Below, in pieces: positions 17,164-24,856 of a DNA stretch of 64,000 bases. The stretch's first letter is position 1; every line of letters begins with the position of its first letter. The stretch is from assembly GCA_048201935.1 (NCBI GenBank), contig DBFBGR010000022.1:45498-109497 (forward strand), read 5' to 3'. This stretch comes from MGBC124762 sp048201935 (lineage in GTDB: Bacteria; Bacillota; Clostridia; Oscillospirales; Oscillospiraceae). The notes beneath the pieces are model-generated. The model ran no database searches, was not told where the DNA came from, and saw only the letters and a program-made list of their open reading frames with translations. Made by a program: the position numbers and the translations under genes.

Positions 17164-17828
17164 TGGCGGAAAATACCAAGCTCCAGCCCCCCGTGGAGGA
17201 GAACGTCAAGGAAAAGGATGGCCGCGTCAAGGAGATCGTGATGAACGGTCTTCTGTTCCAAAACCCCATTTTGGTGCTGTTTTTGGGTATGTGCGCCACT
17301 TTGGCCGTCACCACCAACCTGACCAACGCCATCGGCATGGGCCTTTCCACCACGGCGGTGCTCATCTGCTCCAACGTGGTCATCTCTCTGCTTCGTAAGA
17401 TCATCCCCAAGGAGATCCGCATCGCGTGCTACGTGGTGGTCATCGCCGCCTTCGTCACCATCGTGGACCTGCTGCTCAAGGCCTTCCTGCCCAGCCTGAG
17501 TCAGAGCCTGGGCCTCTTTATCCAGCTCATCGTGGTCAACTGCATCATCCTGGGCCGGGCGGAGGCCTTCGCCAGCAAGAACGCGCCCCTCTACGCCGCC
17601 ATCGACGGCGTGTCTATGGGCCTGGGCTTCACCCTGGCGCTGTGCGCTATGGGCTTCATCCGTGAGCTGCTGGGCGGCGGGGCCATCCTGGGCAACCAGG
17701 TGCTGCCCACCGGCCTTGCCATGATCGCCGCCCCCGCCGGAGGCTTTTTGGTGCTGGGGTGCCTGGTGGCGCTGACCCAGTACATCAAAAACCGCGCCGC
17801 TGACAAGAAAGGAGGGGACAAGGCATGA
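17163..17828 (+). CDS. rnfE: Rnf complex subunit E
   Basis: Integral membrane subunit paired with RnfA; the two homologous proteins sandwich an iron-sulfur site in the membrane. The 221 residues have about six hydrophobic segments, with the conserved Cys region VNCIILGRAEAFASKNAP. The start overlaps the rnfG stop by one base (TAATG). Confidence 0.95.
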   Translation: MAENTKLQPPVEENVKEKDGRVKEIVMNGLLFQNPILVLFLGMCATLAVTTNLTNAIGMGLSTTAVLICSNVVISLLRKIIPKEIRIACYVVVIAAFVTIVDLLLKAFLPSLSQSLGLFIQLIVVNCIILGRAEAFASKNAPLYAAIDGVSMGLGFTLALCAMGFIRELLGGGAILGNQVLPTGLAMIAAPAGGFLVLGCLVALTQYIKNRAADKKGGDKA

Positions 17829-18412
17829 GTTTGTTTGAGCTGGTCTCCCTTGCCCTCACCGCTATTTTGGCGGAGAACTTCGTGCTGGTGAAGTTCCTGG
17901 GCATCTGCCCCTTCCTGGGGGTCTCCAAGAAGACGGACACCGCTCTTGGCATGGGCATGGCGGTGGTCTTCGTCATGGGTCTTTCCAGCATGGTCACGTG
18001 GCTGGTCAATGAGTTTTTGCTCATCCCCCTGGACCTTGCCTATATGCAGACGGTGGCCTTCATCCTGGTCATCGCCGCGCTGGTGCAGTTCGTGGAGCTC
18101 TTCCTCAAGAAGTTCATCCCCGCACTCTACACCGCCTTGGGCATCTACCTGCCCCTCATCACCACCAACTGCGCCGTGCTGGGCGCGGCCCTCATCAACG
18201 TCCAAAGCAGCTATTCCTTTATCCAATCCATCGCCTTCGGCGTGTTCTCCGGCCTTGGCTTCACTCTGGCCATCGTCCTCTTCGCCAGCGTCCGGGAGCG
18301 GCTGGAGTTTGCCAAGTTCCCCAAGGCCTTTGAGGGCTTTCCCCAGGCCCTCATCACCGCCGGACTGATCGCCATGGCCTTTATGGGCTTCAGCGGCCTG
18401 TCCATCGGCTGA
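17825..18412 (+). CDS. rnfA: Rnf complex subunit A
   Basis: Integral membrane partner of RnfE. The 195 residues have six predicted membrane helices, and conserved cysteines lie in FLGICPFLG and ITTNCAVLGAAL. It overlaps rnfE by four bases and is followed 27 bp later by rnfB. Confidence 0.96.
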   Translation: MSLFELVSLALTAILAENFVLVKFLGICPFLGVSKKTDTALGMGMAVVFVMGLSSMVTWLVNEFLLIPLDLAYMQTVAFILVIAALVQFVELFLKKFIPALYTALGIYLPLITTNCAVLGAALINVQSSYSFIQSIAFGVFSGLGFTLAIVLFASVRERLEFAKFPKAFEGFPQALITAGLIAMAFMGFSGLSIG

Positions 18413-18439
18413 GACCGGAAAAGAAAGGTGTGAATCGAC

Positions 18440-19288
18440 ATGGAAATCATCTATGCTTTGTTGGTCCTGGCCGGGCTGGGCGTGGTGTTCGGCGCGGTGC
18501 TGGCTGTGGCGGGCAAGGTCTTCGCCGTAGAGGAGGACCCCCGGCTGGAGCCGCTGACTGAGGCCCTGCCCGGCGCCAACTGCGGCGGCTGTGGCTTCTC
18601 CGGCTGCGGCGCTTACGCCCAGGCGGTGCTCCAGGGCAAGGCCAAGCCCGGCATGTGCCCTGTGGGCGGCGCCGAGGTGGGCAAGGCCATGGGCGAAATT
18701 TTAGGCGTCGTCGTGGAGGAGCCCGAGCGCTGCGTGGCGCTGGTGAAGTGCTCCGGCTTTGAGGGCCATGCCCAGAAGAAGTACGACTACGACGGCCTGT
18801 CCGACTGTCTGGCCGCCTCTCGCCTCCCCGGCGGCGGCCCCAACGAGTGCCCCAACGGCTGCCTGGGTTTTGGTACCTGCGTCAAGGCCTGTCCCTTCGG
18901 GGCCATGAGCGTGAAAAACGGCGTGGCTATGGTGGACCACGAGACCTGCGTAGGTTGCATGAAGTGCGCCGACGCCTGCCCCCGGGACCTGATCGTCCGG
19001 GTGCCCTACTCCGCCGACATCACCGTGGCCTGCAACTCCCAGGCCAAGGGAGCGACCCTTCGCAAATACTGCGACATCGGCTGTATCGGCTGCATGATCT
19101 GCGAGAAGACCTGCGAGCACGACGCCATCCACGTGGTGGACAATCTGGCCCGCATCGACTACTCCAAGTGCGTCTCCTGCGGCCTGTGCGCCGCCAAGTG
19201 CCCCCGGCACCTCATCCGGGACGCCCGGCTCAACAAAGAGCACGACGAGCCTGTCCCCGTCTCCGACAGCAAGTGGTCGGACGCCTGA
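18440..19288 (+). CDS. rnfB: Rnf complex subunit B (ferredoxin-accepting)
   Basis: Iron-sulfur subunit that takes electrons from reduced ferredoxin. The 282 residues begin with one membrane helix (about 3-25). A 4Fe-4S four-cysteine domain (LPGANCGGCGFSGCGAYAQ) follows, then several ferredoxin-type clusters, including CVGCMKCADACP, CIGCMICEKTC and CVSCGLCAAKCP. It is the last gene of the operon, terminated by the hairpin at 19302-19338. Confidence 0.95.
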   Translation: MEIIYALLVLAGLGVVFGAVLAVAGKVFAVEEDPRLEPLTEALPGANCGGCGFSGCGAYAQAVLQGKAKPGMCPVGGAEVGKAMGEILGVVVEEPERCVALVKCSGFEGHAQKKYDYDGLSDCLAASRLPGGGPNECPNGCLGFGTCVKACPFGAMSVKNGVAMVDHETCVGCMKCADACPRDLIVRVPYSADITVACNSQAKGATLRKYCDIGCIGCMICEKTCEHDAIHVVDNLARIDYSKCVSCGLCAAKCPRHLIRDARLNKEHDEPVPVSDSKWSDA

Positions 19289-19301
19289 TCGTAAGCAAAC
19301 G

Positions 19302-19338
19302 AAAAACCTCCCAGGTCTGATACCTGGGAGGTTTTTTT
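19302..19338. terminator. Bidirectional terminator after rnfB
   Basis: Inverted repeat AAAAACCTCCCAGGT/ACCTGGGAGGTTTTT with a 5-base loop, followed by T-run on the plus strand and, in reverse, by T-run on the minus strand. It ends the rnf operon and the converging regulator gene, whose stop codon lies in the T-run. Confidence 0.93.
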
Positions 19339-19675
19339 AGTCCATATGCTCGGGCAGATTGCGCTCTCCCCATTGCTTCATGTAGGCGATAACATCCATA
19401 AAGCTCGTTCCCAGCTCAGACAGCGTGTACTCCACCCGGGGCGGGATCTCCCGATAGTCGTGCCGGAGCAAGAATCCATCGGCTTCTAACTCTCGAAGCT
19501 GTTTTGTCAAAGAAGACTCTGTGATCTCACCAAGCTGGCGGCGCAAAGCGCCAAACCTGTGAATGTCGTGAAACGCTATATAGTAAAGGATCTCCAGCTT
19601 CCATTTGCCGCCCAAGATCCTTTGGAGCGTTGACATGGTCTTGCAGCGCTGGACCGCTGTCTCTGTTTTTCTCAT
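19337..19675 (-). CDS. HxlR-family winged-helix transcriptional regulator
   Basis: A 112-residue DNA-binding protein with the HxlR pattern: LGGKWKLEILYYIAFHDIHRFG, then the recognition-helix region ITESSLTKQLRELEADGFLLR and a wing (YREIPPRVEYTLSELG). One Cys sits near the N-terminus (VQRCKTM), the position used for thiol or aldehyde sensing in some relatives. ATG 19675 is preferred over ATG 19681 because GGAGG lies 8 bases upstream of it and only 2 from the other. It is divergent from a radical SAM gene, with a perfect palindrome between them, so it probably controls that gene and itself. Confidence 0.9.
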   Translation of the reverse strand: MRKTETAVQRCKTMSTLQRILGGKWKLEILYYIAFHDIHRFGALRRQLGEITESSLTKQLRELEADGFLLRHDYREIPPRVEYTLSELGTSFMDVIAYMKQWGERNLPEHMD

Positions 19676-19736
19676 GTTCATGACCTCCTATCAGCACATG
19701 ATACCGCCGCTACCGCTTAAAAGCAAGGTACTACAA

Positions 19737-19753
19737 AAAAGTACCGTACTTTT
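19737..19753. promoter_or_regulatory. Palindromic operator for the HxlR regulator
   Basis: AAAAGTAC-C-GTACTTTT is a perfect palindrome with 8-bp arms. Extra GTAC half-sites occur on either side, near 19729 and 19764. It covers the -35 region of the radical SAM promoter, whose TATAAT is at 19772-19777, so binding should repress it. Confidence 0.6.
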
Positions 19754-19802
19754 ATTTTCTTTGTACCATGATATAATGGCAAAAAACGAAGGAGGTTTTG
19801 CC

Positions 19803-20738
19803 ATGCACTACACAGGAACGATATGGCGGCCACCCTATGAGGCGGCCTCGCTGCTGCTAGAGGTCACGGCCAGCTGCACCCACCACAAATGTAAATTCTG
19901 TACCCTCTACAACGACCTGCCGTTCCAATTCAGGATGTCGCCTCTTGAGGATGTGGAAAGCGACCTGCGGGAGGCCCAGCTTTGGAGCACAGATCCCATT
20001 TCAATGTTAACGGCCCGCCTGCAGGGCATGCCCAGGCCGGAGCGGCTCCAGCGGGCATTCTTGACCGGCGCGAATCCTTTTGTGTTAAAGCACGAACGGC
20101 TTATGGCCATCGCCCGGCTGATCGGGCAGTACATCCCCTCCATCCAAACCATCGGGTGCTTCGCCCGAATTACGGATGTTACGCTAAAGTCGGACGAGGA
20201 ATTGGCATCACTCCATCAAGCTGGATATGACGGCCTGACCATCGGGATCGAGACTGGCGATGATGACGCTCTGCGGTTTATGAACAAGGGTTACCTCTCC
20301 GCCGATATCGTAAAGCAATGCCGGCGGTTAGACCAAGCCGGCATTCATTACAGTTTCTTCTATTTGGTTGGCATCTCCGGCGCGGGCCGGGGCGAGGCCG
20401 GCGCGAAGGCGACCGCCGCCATTTGCAACCAGCTTCACCCCACACGCATCGGCGTCAATATGCTGACCATCTATCCGGACTCAGAGCTCTATCAGGAGAT
20501 CCAGCGGAGCAACTGGCAAGAGGAAAACGAGCTTGAAAAATACAAGGAGGTCCGCACGCTTCTCGAAAGCCTGGATATCCCCACCCGATTTGCCGCATTA
20601 GGCGCGTCAAACGAGTTCCAGTTTCAAGGGACCTTGCCCGAGGATAGAGAGGCTCTTGTTGCGGCGCTTGATCGGATCCTTGAGAGCGAAAAGGAAGAGG
20701 ATCTGCGGGAGTATCGAAAAAATCTCCCACATCTATAA
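19803..20738 (+). CDS. Radical SAM protein with a CX4CX2C cluster motif
   Basis: A 311-residue protein with the radical SAM barrel. The cluster-binding cysteines are in ASCTHHKCKFCTLY, spaced CX4CX2C rather than the commoner CX3CX2C; this variant is known in a group of COG1032-type enzymes. Further matches include FLTGANPF (SAM-contact strand) and DGLTIGIETGDDDALRFMNKG. The substrate is unknown and there is no B12-binding domain. ATG 19803 follows AAGGAGG. GC content looks somewhat lower than that of neighbours such as rnf and greA, and the gene forms a two-gene divergent cassette with the HxlR regulator. That hints at an acquired module. Confidence 0.85.
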   Translation: MHYTGTIWRPPYEAASLLLEVTASCTHHKCKFCTLYNDLPFQFRMSPLEDVESDLREAQLWSTDPISMLTARLQGMPRPERLQRAFLTGANPFVLKHERLMAIARLIGQYIPSIQTIGCFARITDVTLKSDEELASLHQAGYDGLTIGIETGDDDALRFMNKGYLSADIVKQCRRLDQAGIHYSFFYLVGISGAGRGEAGAKATAAICNQLHPTRIGVNMLTIYPDSELYQEIQRSNWQEENELEKYKEVRTLLESLDIPTRFAALGASNEFQFQGTLPEDREALVAALDRILESEKEEDLREYRKNLPHL

Positions 20739-20751
20739 GGCTTTCCCGCTC

Positions 20752-21255
20752 TTAATACTCATTCAGCGGCGCGGAGCCGTCGTCGCTGCCCTTCTCGATG
20801 GCGCGGATGACCATGTCGTAGCCAAAGCTCTTATCCACCTGGATATGGACGGTCTCTCCCACCTGGCGGCCCAGCAGGGCCGCGCCTACGGGGGACTCCT
20901 TGCTGATGCGGCCGTGGAGGGCGTCTTGGCGGACGGTGGTCACCACCTGATAGGTCTCCTCGCAGTCGTCGTCGGGAAGGTAGACGGTGATCTTATCGTA
21001 GAGCTGGGCTCCGGCGGCGGGGCCGGTGTCGGCGATGACGTGGGCGGTGCGGATCATGCCCTCCAGGTAGCGGATGCGGCCCTTGTTGCGGTTGAGCTCC
21101 TGCTTGGCGGCCTTATACTCAAAGTTCTCGCTGAGGTCGCCAAAGGCCCGGGCGGTCTTCACCGCCTCCAGCTGCTGGGGCATGAGCACCAGCCGCCGGT
21201 GGTCCAGCTCGGCACGCATCAGCTCCAGGTCCTTCTTCGTCAGTTCGTTATGCAT
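20752..21255 (-). CDS. greA: GreA-family transcript cleavage factor
   Basis: Stimulates RNA cleavage by stalled RNA polymerase. The 167 residues fit: an N-terminal antiparallel coiled coil (about 1-75) with the acidic tip region ARAFGDLSENFEYKAAKQE, then the FKBP-like C-terminal domain with SPVGAALLGRQVGE. It lies 12 bp after the hexokinase gene on the same strand and is probably co-transcribed with it. It converges on the radical SAM gene with only 13 bp between stops and no visible terminator. Confidence 0.93.
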   Translation of the reverse strand: MHNELTKKDLELMRAELDHRRLVLMPQQLEAVKTARAFGDLSENFEYKAAKQELNRNKGRIRYLEGMIRTAHVIADTGPAAGAQLYDKITVYLPDDDCEETYQVVTTVRQDALHGRISKESPVGAALLGRQVGETVHIQVDKSFGYDMVIRAIEKGSDDGSAPLNEY

Positions 21256-21267
21256 GGCGCTTCCTCC

Positions 21268-22548
21268 TTACGCCTGGGCCAGCGCCGCCAGAGCCGAGCC
21301 CGTCAGGTTGGGGTTGGTCCCCTGGACAAAGCGGCTGTAAAGGCCCAGCTTGGGCCCCAGGGTGGCCATATCCTCCAGCAAATACTGATTGAGCAGCGGG
21401 CAGCGATAGAAGGTGGTGCCCTCGGCGGCGATGTTCACCGGCCTCTGTGGATCAAGCGCCTGGCCCGTGGCCTCCAACACGGCGCATAAAGTGGCGGCGG
21501 TGAGCCGGGCCGCCCGGCGGAAGAAGGCCTCCAAAATGACCATAGCCTGGTCCTTGTCCGCCCCGGTGAAGAAATCCAGGGGGTTATTTTTGGGATAGAC
21601 CAAAAACTCGCTGATGTCCTTGGCCTGCAGGCTCTGGAGCGCGCCTACCCGCACGGCGGTCTGAGGCGAAAAGACCCCCGCCTCCGCCGCGGCGCGGAGG
21701 TAGGCCAGCACCATGGGGCCCTGGTAGGCCCCGGAGAGGAGCTTTTCCAGCACCTGATCGCCGGGGTTGGCGGTGGTGGCGTCAAAGCCCAGGTCCACCA
21801 GGGACCGCTCCAGCTTGTCAAAGCCGCCGGACTCCAGGTTGATGATGGTGGAGCCCACCTTGGCCGCCAGACCGGGGACCTTGGTGATGGCGGCGTTGGG
21901 GAAGGAGGCGCAGATGTTGGTCCCCGTGCCCAGGATGAAGCCCATATACGCGCCCTTGCCGCCCACGCCCTGGGCCATAGCCCCCAACTGGGCGGCCACG
22001 GTGTCGTTGATGACCACCATGCGGTGGTGGTGGGGCTTGCCCAGCCGCTCCAAAGCGGCCCGCAGCCCCTCTCCCAGCACCGTGCCCTCGGCCCCGACGA
22101 CATCCACCTCCTTATCGAAGTGGAGCACCCGGCCGTCCAGGTCGGGCAAGATCTCGCAGGGGAAGGAGAAGCAAAAGCCGATGTGGTCGGACTTATCGGC
22201 AATGGGGGCCACCAGGGCGGCCAGGCCGTCGTAAAACTCCCCGGCGGTGAGCTGGCCCTGGGTGCCCAGCATGGGCACGGTCTGGAAGTAGCTCTCCTTG
22301 GGTCCCTGTCCGGGGACGAACTCCATCAGCGCGATGCGCAGGTTGGTGCCGCCGGCGTCCAGCACGATCACCGGCGCGCCCTCCTGGGGCAGGGTCTCGG
22401 CGGAGAGGTAGGTAGGGATCATGCGAAGAGAGCTCTTCTCCCCCGCCAGCCCCGCCGTCATCTCGCTTTGGAAGTCCTTCATCCACCGGCGAAACTCCCG
22501 CTCGGTAGCTGTCAAGCCGTTTGCCTTTACAAACTCATACCCCGTCAT
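21268..22548 (-). CDS. Hexokinase (eukaryote-type family)
   Basis: ATP-dependent sugar kinase of the hexokinase family proper rather than the ROK or GlcK groups usual in bacteria. The 426 residues contain the phosphate-binding strands VIVLDAGGTNLRIALMEF and GFILGTGTNICASF and the catalytic segment VVINDTVAAQLG, where Asp is the expected base. ATG 22548 (MTGYEFVKANG) follows AAGGAGG with an 8-base spacer; the frame remains open upstream without similarity. It heads a two-gene unit with greA from a good promoter at 22583-22611. The sugar specificity cannot be read from sequence. Confidence 0.87.
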   Translation of the reverse strand: MTGYEFVKANGLTATEREFRRWMKDFQSEMTAGLAGEKSSLRMIPTYLSAETLPQEGAPVIVLDAGGTNLRIALMEFVPGQGPKESYFQTVPMLGTQGQLTAGEFYDGLAALVAPIADKSDHIGFCFSFPCEILPDLDGRVLHFDKEVDVVGAEGTVLGEGLRAALERLGKPHHHRMVVINDTVAAQLGAMAQGVGGKGAYMGFILGTGTNICASFPNAAITKVPGLAAKVGSTIINLESGGFDKLERSLVDLGFDATTANPGDQVLEKLLSGAYQGPMVLAYLRAAAEAGVFSPQTAVRVGALQSLQAKDISEFLVYPKNNPLDFFTGADKDQAMVILEAFFRRAARLTAATLCAVLEATGQALDPQRPVNIAAEGTTFYRCPLLNQYLLEDMATLGPKLGLYSRFVQGTNPNLTGSALAALAQA

Positions 22549-22582
22549 AGCCCCGGCCTCCTTCGCTCTTGTTTCCACCTTC

Positions 22583-22611
22583 ATTATACCCCCGAAGGCC
22601 GCCCAGGTAAA
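22583..22611 (-). promoter_or_regulatory. Hexokinase-greA promoter
   Basis: On the minus strand TTTACC (22606-22611) and TATAAT (22583-22588) with a 17-bp spacer. Confidence 0.7.
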
Positions 22612-22681
22612 GGGCATTTTTCCGTTCTCTTTGGGACAAGGGCGGCATAGACTGTGCCATCACACCAAGGAGGCGGCGAGC

Positions 22682-23557
22682 ATGGCCCAGCGTAAGCCTA
22701 CGAAGCGAAAAGAAAGACCCTTGACCCCACGGGAGAAACGGCGGCTCACCCAGCTGTTCCTCTCCCTGGGGGTCTTTTGCGCTGTATTCTTTGGCCGGGG
22801 ATTTTTGCCCCGGGGCGCGGCGGCACTGCGGGACGTGATGACCTCGGACACGGACTTCGAGGCGGCCTTTGCCCGGCTGGGGCAGTCGCTGGAGAGCGAG
22901 GGCGACGTGGCCCAGGCCCTGAGCCTCTTCTGGATAGGCCCCTCCCCCGAGCCCACGCCTGTCCCCACGCCCATTCCCGTGCCCACCTTGGAACCTGCGC
23001 CCACTCCAACCCCCGCGCCCACACCGGAGCCGACTCCGGAACCCACTCCCGAGCCCACACCTGAACCCACTCCCGAGCCCTCGCCGGAGCCCACCTCCTA
23101 CCCCTACAATGGCCCCGACGCTCCCGCCAACGCCACCATGGCCTACGATCCTCTGGACCTGACCGACACCGCGCCGCCTCTGGCCGACGGCGGGCGGCAG
23201 ACCGACGTTTACGGCTGGCGGACCCACCCCATCTCCGGCGACGCCAACTTCCACCACGGCCTGGACCTGGGTGCGGCGGAGGGCACGGAAATCTTGGCCT
23301 TTGCCGACGGGGTCGTAGACTTTGTGGGTGAGGGGGACAGCTACGGAAAGTACGTCCAGCTACGCCACTCCGACCACGTTACCACCCTTTACGCCCACTG
23401 CAGCGAGCTGCTGCTGCCCAAGGGGACCCAGGTCAAAAAGGGGGACCCCATCGCCCTGGTGGGGGCCACCGGCATGGCCACCGGGCCCCACCTTCACTTT
23501 GAAGTCCGGGTAGACGGCGTCTGGCACGACCCCATCTACTATCTGCCCCAGTCATGA
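22682..23557 (+). CDS. spoIVFA: SpoIVFA-like membrane-anchored M23 (LytM) protein
   Basis: A 291-residue protein: basic cytoplasmic N-terminus (1-36), one membrane segment (about 37-55), a spacer, a Pro-rich linker of repeated PTPEP units (about residues 100-140), and a C-terminal LytM/M23 domain. The zinc motifs HHGLD (HX3D) and HLHFE are intact. The next gene is an M50 protease overlapping by four bases, the arrangement of SpoIVFA/SpoIVFB, where SpoIVFA tethers and restrains the protease that activates sigma-K. CATAGACT near 22656-22663 resembles a sigma-E -10 box, but no -35 partner is clear. ATG 22682 follows GGAGGCGG. It could instead be an active peptidoglycan hydrolase. Confidence 0.8.
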   Translation: MAQRKPTKRKERPLTPREKRRLTQLFLSLGVFCAVFFGRGFLPRGAAALRDVMTSDTDFEAAFARLGQSLESEGDVAQALSLFWIGPSPEPTPVPTPIPVPTLEPAPTPTPAPTPEPTPEPTPEPTPEPTPEPSPEPTSYPYNGPDAPANATMAYDPLDLTDTAPPLADGGRQTDVYGWRTHPISGDANFHHGLDLGAAEGTEILAFADGVVDFVGEGDSYGKYVQLRHSDHVTTLYAHCSELLLPKGTQVKKGDPIALVGATGMATGPHLHFEVRVDGVWHDPIYYLPQS

Positions 23558-24111
23558 AGCGCGTCAAGGTCTCCCCAGGCTTTTGGGGACTGCTGGTCTT
23601 GGTCTGGGCGGTGGAGCCGGCGCTGCTGCTACCCACTGCCCTGGCCGCTTGCTGCCACGAGCTGGGCCACTGTGCCGCCCTGGGCCTCACCGGCGCGGGG
23701 GTGGGGCGGCTGAAGCTCTCGGCGGTAGGGGCGGAGCTGGTGCCTAAGCGGAGCCTGTCCTACGCCGCCGAGCTGCCCACCGCCCTGGCCGGGCCGGGGG
23801 TCAGCCTGCTGTGCGCCTTTTTGGCGGCCCGGTGGGGGTTTTACCTCTTTGCCGGGCTGTCCCTGGCCCTGGGGCTTTTCAATCTGCTGCCCATCCATCC
23901 CCTGGACGGCAGCCGGGCCCTCCAGAGCCTGTGCGCGCTGCTTTTGCCCACCACCTGGGCCCAGCGGCTGCCCAAATGGCTGGGCGTCATCGCCGCTGGG
24001 CTCCTTTTGGGTGTGGCGGTGAAGGTCTTTTTGCGCCTGGGCGGGCTGTCACTTCTAGCATTAGCTCTATGGCTTTGCTACAAAAGCATCAAAGCCCTGC
24101 TGGACGGCTAA
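23554..24111 (+). CDS. spoIVFB: SpoIVFB-like intramembrane M50 metalloprotease
   Basis: Site-2-type protease of 185 residues, expected in the membrane around the forespore, where its relative cleaves pro-sigma-K. The zinc-binding HELGH lies in a hydrophobic segment (CCHELGHCAALGL, about residues 29-41), and the third ligand lies in NLLPIHPLDGSRAL (about 109-122). Several further hydrophobic helices follow. The four-base overlap with the LytM gene supports a functional pair. There is no CBS domain, unlike some bacterial M50 proteases, but as in SpoIVFB subsets. Confidence 0.87.
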   Translation: MKRVKVSPGFWGLLVLVWAVEPALLLPTALAACCHELGHCAALGLTGAGVGRLKLSAVGAELVPKRSLSYAAELPTALAGPGVSLLCAFLAARWGFYLFAGLSLALGLFNLLPIHPLDGSRALQSLCALLLPTTWAQRLPKWLGVIAAGLLLGVAVKVFLRLGGLSLLALALWLCYKSIKALLDG

Positions 24112-24128
24112 GCCCTCACAAAAATTTC

Positions 24129-24157
24129 TTGACATTTCGAGCCCGAACCCCCACAAT
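24129..24157 (+). promoter_or_regulatory. Promoter of the aldolase-asnA unit
   Basis: TTGACA (24129-24134) and a weaker CACAAT (24152-24157) with a 17-bp spacer, directly after spoIVFB. Confidence 0.55.
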
Positions 24158-24193
24158 AGAAACAGAAGGAAGTCATGGAAGGGAGGGCTGGAT

Positions 24194-24853
24194 ATGCTAT
24201 TGCTGGAAGCCCGTCAGCAGGTGGCCCACTACGGCCGGGAGCTGCTCCGCCGCGGGCTCACCAACAGTTCCTTTGGCAATCTCAGCGTCTACGTCCCCGA
24301 GGCCAAGGTCATGGTCATCTCGCCCTCGGGTATGGAATATGACCAGGTGGGGCCCCAGGACGTGAGCGTGGTCACCATGGACGGCGTGGTGCTGGACGGC
24401 ACCCGCAAGCCCTCCAGCGAGGCCGACCTCCACCGGGTCTTTTACCAGCACGACCCCGACGTGGGCGCGGTGGTCCACACCCACTCCACCTACGCCACCC
24501 TGATGGCCTGTCTGGGCCTACCGTTGGAGCCCATCCATTACCTCATCGCCTACGCCGGGGCCATGGAGGTCCCCTGCATCCCCTACCACCCCTTCGGCAC
24601 CATGGAGCTGGCCCAGGCCGCCTACGAGGCCAAGGGCGAGGGCCGGGCGGTGCTGCTGGGTGGCCACGGCCTGGTGTGCGTGGGCCCCGACCTGCCCTTC
24701 GCTATGGACGTAGCCGAGCAGTTGGAGTTTCTGGCCCAGCTCTGCTACCGGGCTCGGGTGGCCGGCGGCGGGGTCCAGCTCACCAAAAAGCAACTGGAAA
24801 ACGCCTTTGAGGCGGTCAAAAGCTACCATTCCCCCACAGAAAGGAAGTCCTGA
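24194..24853 (+). CDS. Class II aldolase (L-fuculose-phosphate aldolase-like)
   Basis: A 219-residue zinc aldolase/epimerase. Family marks are GNLSVYVPEAKVMVISPSGM, the acidic residue in KPSSEADLHRVFY, the two zinc histidines in VVHTHSTYATLMA, and a third His in LLGGHGLVCVG. Members cleave fuculose-, rhamnulose- or ribulose-phosphates, or act on methylthioribulose derivatives; the substrate cannot be chosen from this context. ATG 24194 follows GGGAGGGC. It is followed three bases later by asnA, probably in the same transcript, though no metabolic link is obvious. Confidence 0.87.
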   Translation: MLLLEARQQVAHYGRELLRRGLTNSSFGNLSVYVPEAKVMVISPSGMEYDQVGPQDVSVVTMDGVVLDGTRKPSSEADLHRVFYQHDPDVGAVVHTHSTYATLMACLGLPLEPIHYLIAYAGAMEVPCIPYHPFGTMELAQAAYEAKGEGRAVLLGGHGLVCVGPDLPFAMDVAEQLEFLAQLCYRARVAGGGVQLTKKQLENAFEAVKSYHSPTERKS

Positions 24854-24856
24854 ACC

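Noticed and set aside
23030..23095. CRISPR-like repeat in the PTPEP coding region
   Set aside because: Short in-frame repeats encode a Pro/Thr/Glu linker within a protein; there are no spacers.
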